From Pseudonocardiaceae bacterium (GTDB taxonomy: Bacteria > Actinomycetota > Actinomycetes > Mycobacteriales > Pseudonocardiaceae), in assembly GCA_025937115.1 (NCBI GenBank), contig JAICSB010000156.1:1-7269 (forward strand): a stretch of DNA of 7,269 bases, written 5' to 3'. Under the pieces are notes generated by a model, which saw nothing but the letters and a program-made list of their open reading frames with translations, was not told the origin of the DNA and did not search any database. Both the position numbers and the translations under genes were made by a program. This document shows, in pieces, positions 7,201-7,269 of the stretch. How positions within the stretch are numbered: position 1 is the first letter of the stretch; every line of letters begins with the position of its first letter.

Positions 7201-7269
7201 CAGGCCCGGCCGGTACCGGTGATCACGTCGCCGGAGTGGTCCGGCAGCGAGACCGGCGGCCGGCGCTAC
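4219..7269 (+). CDS. narG: Respiratory nitrate reductase alpha subunit NarG, C-terminus beyond right edge
   Basis: NarG is the molybdenum (bis-MGD) catalytic subunit of membrane-bound nitrate reductase. It reduces nitrate to nitrite on the cytoplasmic side with electrons from quinol passed through NarI and NarH. The first 1017 codons are open to the edge; full NarG is about 1,230-1,250 residues. The FS0 iron-sulfur ligands are visible as His66, Cys70 and Cys74 (HGVNCTGSC) and Cys109 (RGCPRG), matching E. coli His49, Cys53, Cys57 and Cys92. The molybdenum ligand Asp222 corresponds to Asp235 in FYDWYADLP. Further NarG signatures are GFSPIPAMSMVS, GSNVPVTRTPDAH, GGGWAHYVGQEK, WRANLLGSSAKGNEYF (709-724) and DIVLPAATWYEKHD (777-790). 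His as first FS0 ligand and Asp as Mo ligand separate it from periplasmic NapA. No twin-arginine signal is present, as expected for a cytoplasm-facing NarG. It is divergent from the DHFR-like gene; narH, narJ and narI are expected downstream but not visible. Confidence 0.97.
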   Translation, partial: MPDTRDEGSSVGMDTDFADSLLRIGRYFQRGEPSEDLRTLHQIGGRSADVFYRDRWAYDKVVRSTHGVNCTGSCSWKIYVKDGIITWEAQQTDYPSIGPDKPEYEPRGCPRGASFSWYTYSPARVRYPYVRGTLLELYREAKQRLKDPVLAWADVVDDPEKSRRYKAARGMGGFVRAEWWEATEIAAAAHVHTIKRYGPDRVAGFSPIPAMSMVSHAAGARFISLIGGAMLSFYDWYADLPVASPQVFGDQTDVPESADWFDASYLIMWGSNVPVTRTPDAHYMTEARYRGQKVVVVSPDYSDHTKFADEWLPARPGTDAALAMSMGHVILKEFFVDRQTARFTDYVKRFTDLPFLVSLDKRGDAYVPGKFLTATDLGDTSEGAESKTVLLDGTTGEPVVPNGSLGHRFTRSGEGRWNLDLHSVDPLLTVLNSDLTAEIDFPRFDTAEPGVLRRGVPTRIVAGKLVTTVFDLLLAQYGVHRPGLPGSWPTGYDDTAQPYTPAWQEAITGVPAAAAERIGREFADNAERSGGRSMILMGAGTNHWFHSDQTYRSFLALTMLTGCQGVNGGGWAHYVGQEKCRPITGWSTLAFGLDWQRPPRQMQGTIYWYLATDQWRYDPFTADVMASPLAKGRFAGRTAADNIALATRLGWMPSYPTFNRNPLDLADEAQRLGKDAAEHVVDGLTTGHLRFACEDPDAPENFPRCLTVWRANLLGSSAKGNEYFLRHLLGTDSALRASDRDGVHPVEVTWRDEAPAGKLDLLMSLDFRMTSTTLFSDIVLPAATWYEKHDLSSTDMHPYVHAFSPAISPQWETKTDFEAFHRLARGFSWMAEKHLGVRRDIVAVPLQHDTADATAQPGGRVLDWKAGECEPIPGKTMPRIVVVERDYPAIGEKMAALGPMVERVGLTTKGVTTHPDAEVAYLTAVNGAVVSGRAAGRPSLAKDTHACEAVLVLSGTTNGRLATEGFRALERRTGTKLTDLAAENEGKRITFADTQARPVPVITSPEWSGSETGGRRY

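Noticed and set aside
1..7269. CRISPR arrays, insertion sequences, tRNA or rRNA genes, toxin-antitoxin or phage modules
   Set aside because: I looked on both strands and saw no regularly spaced repeats, transposase motifs, cloverleaf sequences or phage-like genes.

Overview
The window looks like chromosomal DNA of a high-GC actinobacterium. Coding parts are strongly GC-rich with G/C-ending codons. Its left end encodes an AdnA-type helicase-nuclease, a DNA-end resection subunit known from Actinobacteria. The left half (an AdnA-like gene divergent from a small alkyltransferase-like gene) recalls the mycobacterial Rv3202c-Rv3204 neighbourhood, as far as memory allows. The genus cannot be fixed from the sequence.

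Layout. Positions 1-2588 (minus strand, cut by the left edge) hold the first 862 codons of the AdnA-like helicase-nuclease. After a 46-bp divergent gap, 2635-2925 (plus) encodes a 96-residue alkyltransferase-like (ATL) protein, with Trp in place of the acceptor Cys of O6-alkylguanine-DNA alkyltransferase. A convergent 167-bp gap (2926-3092) holds a two-part hairpin at 2942-2979 that fits a terminator. Positions 3093-3653 (minus) encode a 186-residue dihydrofolate-reductase-fold protein of the RibD C-terminal family. A 565-bp, visibly less GC-rich spacer (3654-4218) follows. It carries no convincing intact gene, one fragment resembling a helix-turn-helix protein, a 7-bp inverted repeat and a plausible promoter. 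Positions 4219-7269 (plus, cut by the right edge) hold the first 1017 codons of narG, the catalytic subunit of respiratory nitrate reductase.

Function. The window joins two unrelated themes. On the left are DNA repair genes: double-strand-end resection and recognition of O6-alkylguanine lesions. On the right is the start of what is probably a narGHJI operon for anaerobic nitrate respiration; only narG is visible. The DHFR-like gene between them has no evident link to either side.

I checked both large genes codon by codon and found them open to the window edges with no frameshift. I found no clear sign of a new biological system. The observations worth a second look are departures from helicase consensus in the AdnA-like protein, the tight adnA/ATL divergent pair, and the decayed-looking spacer upstream of narG.
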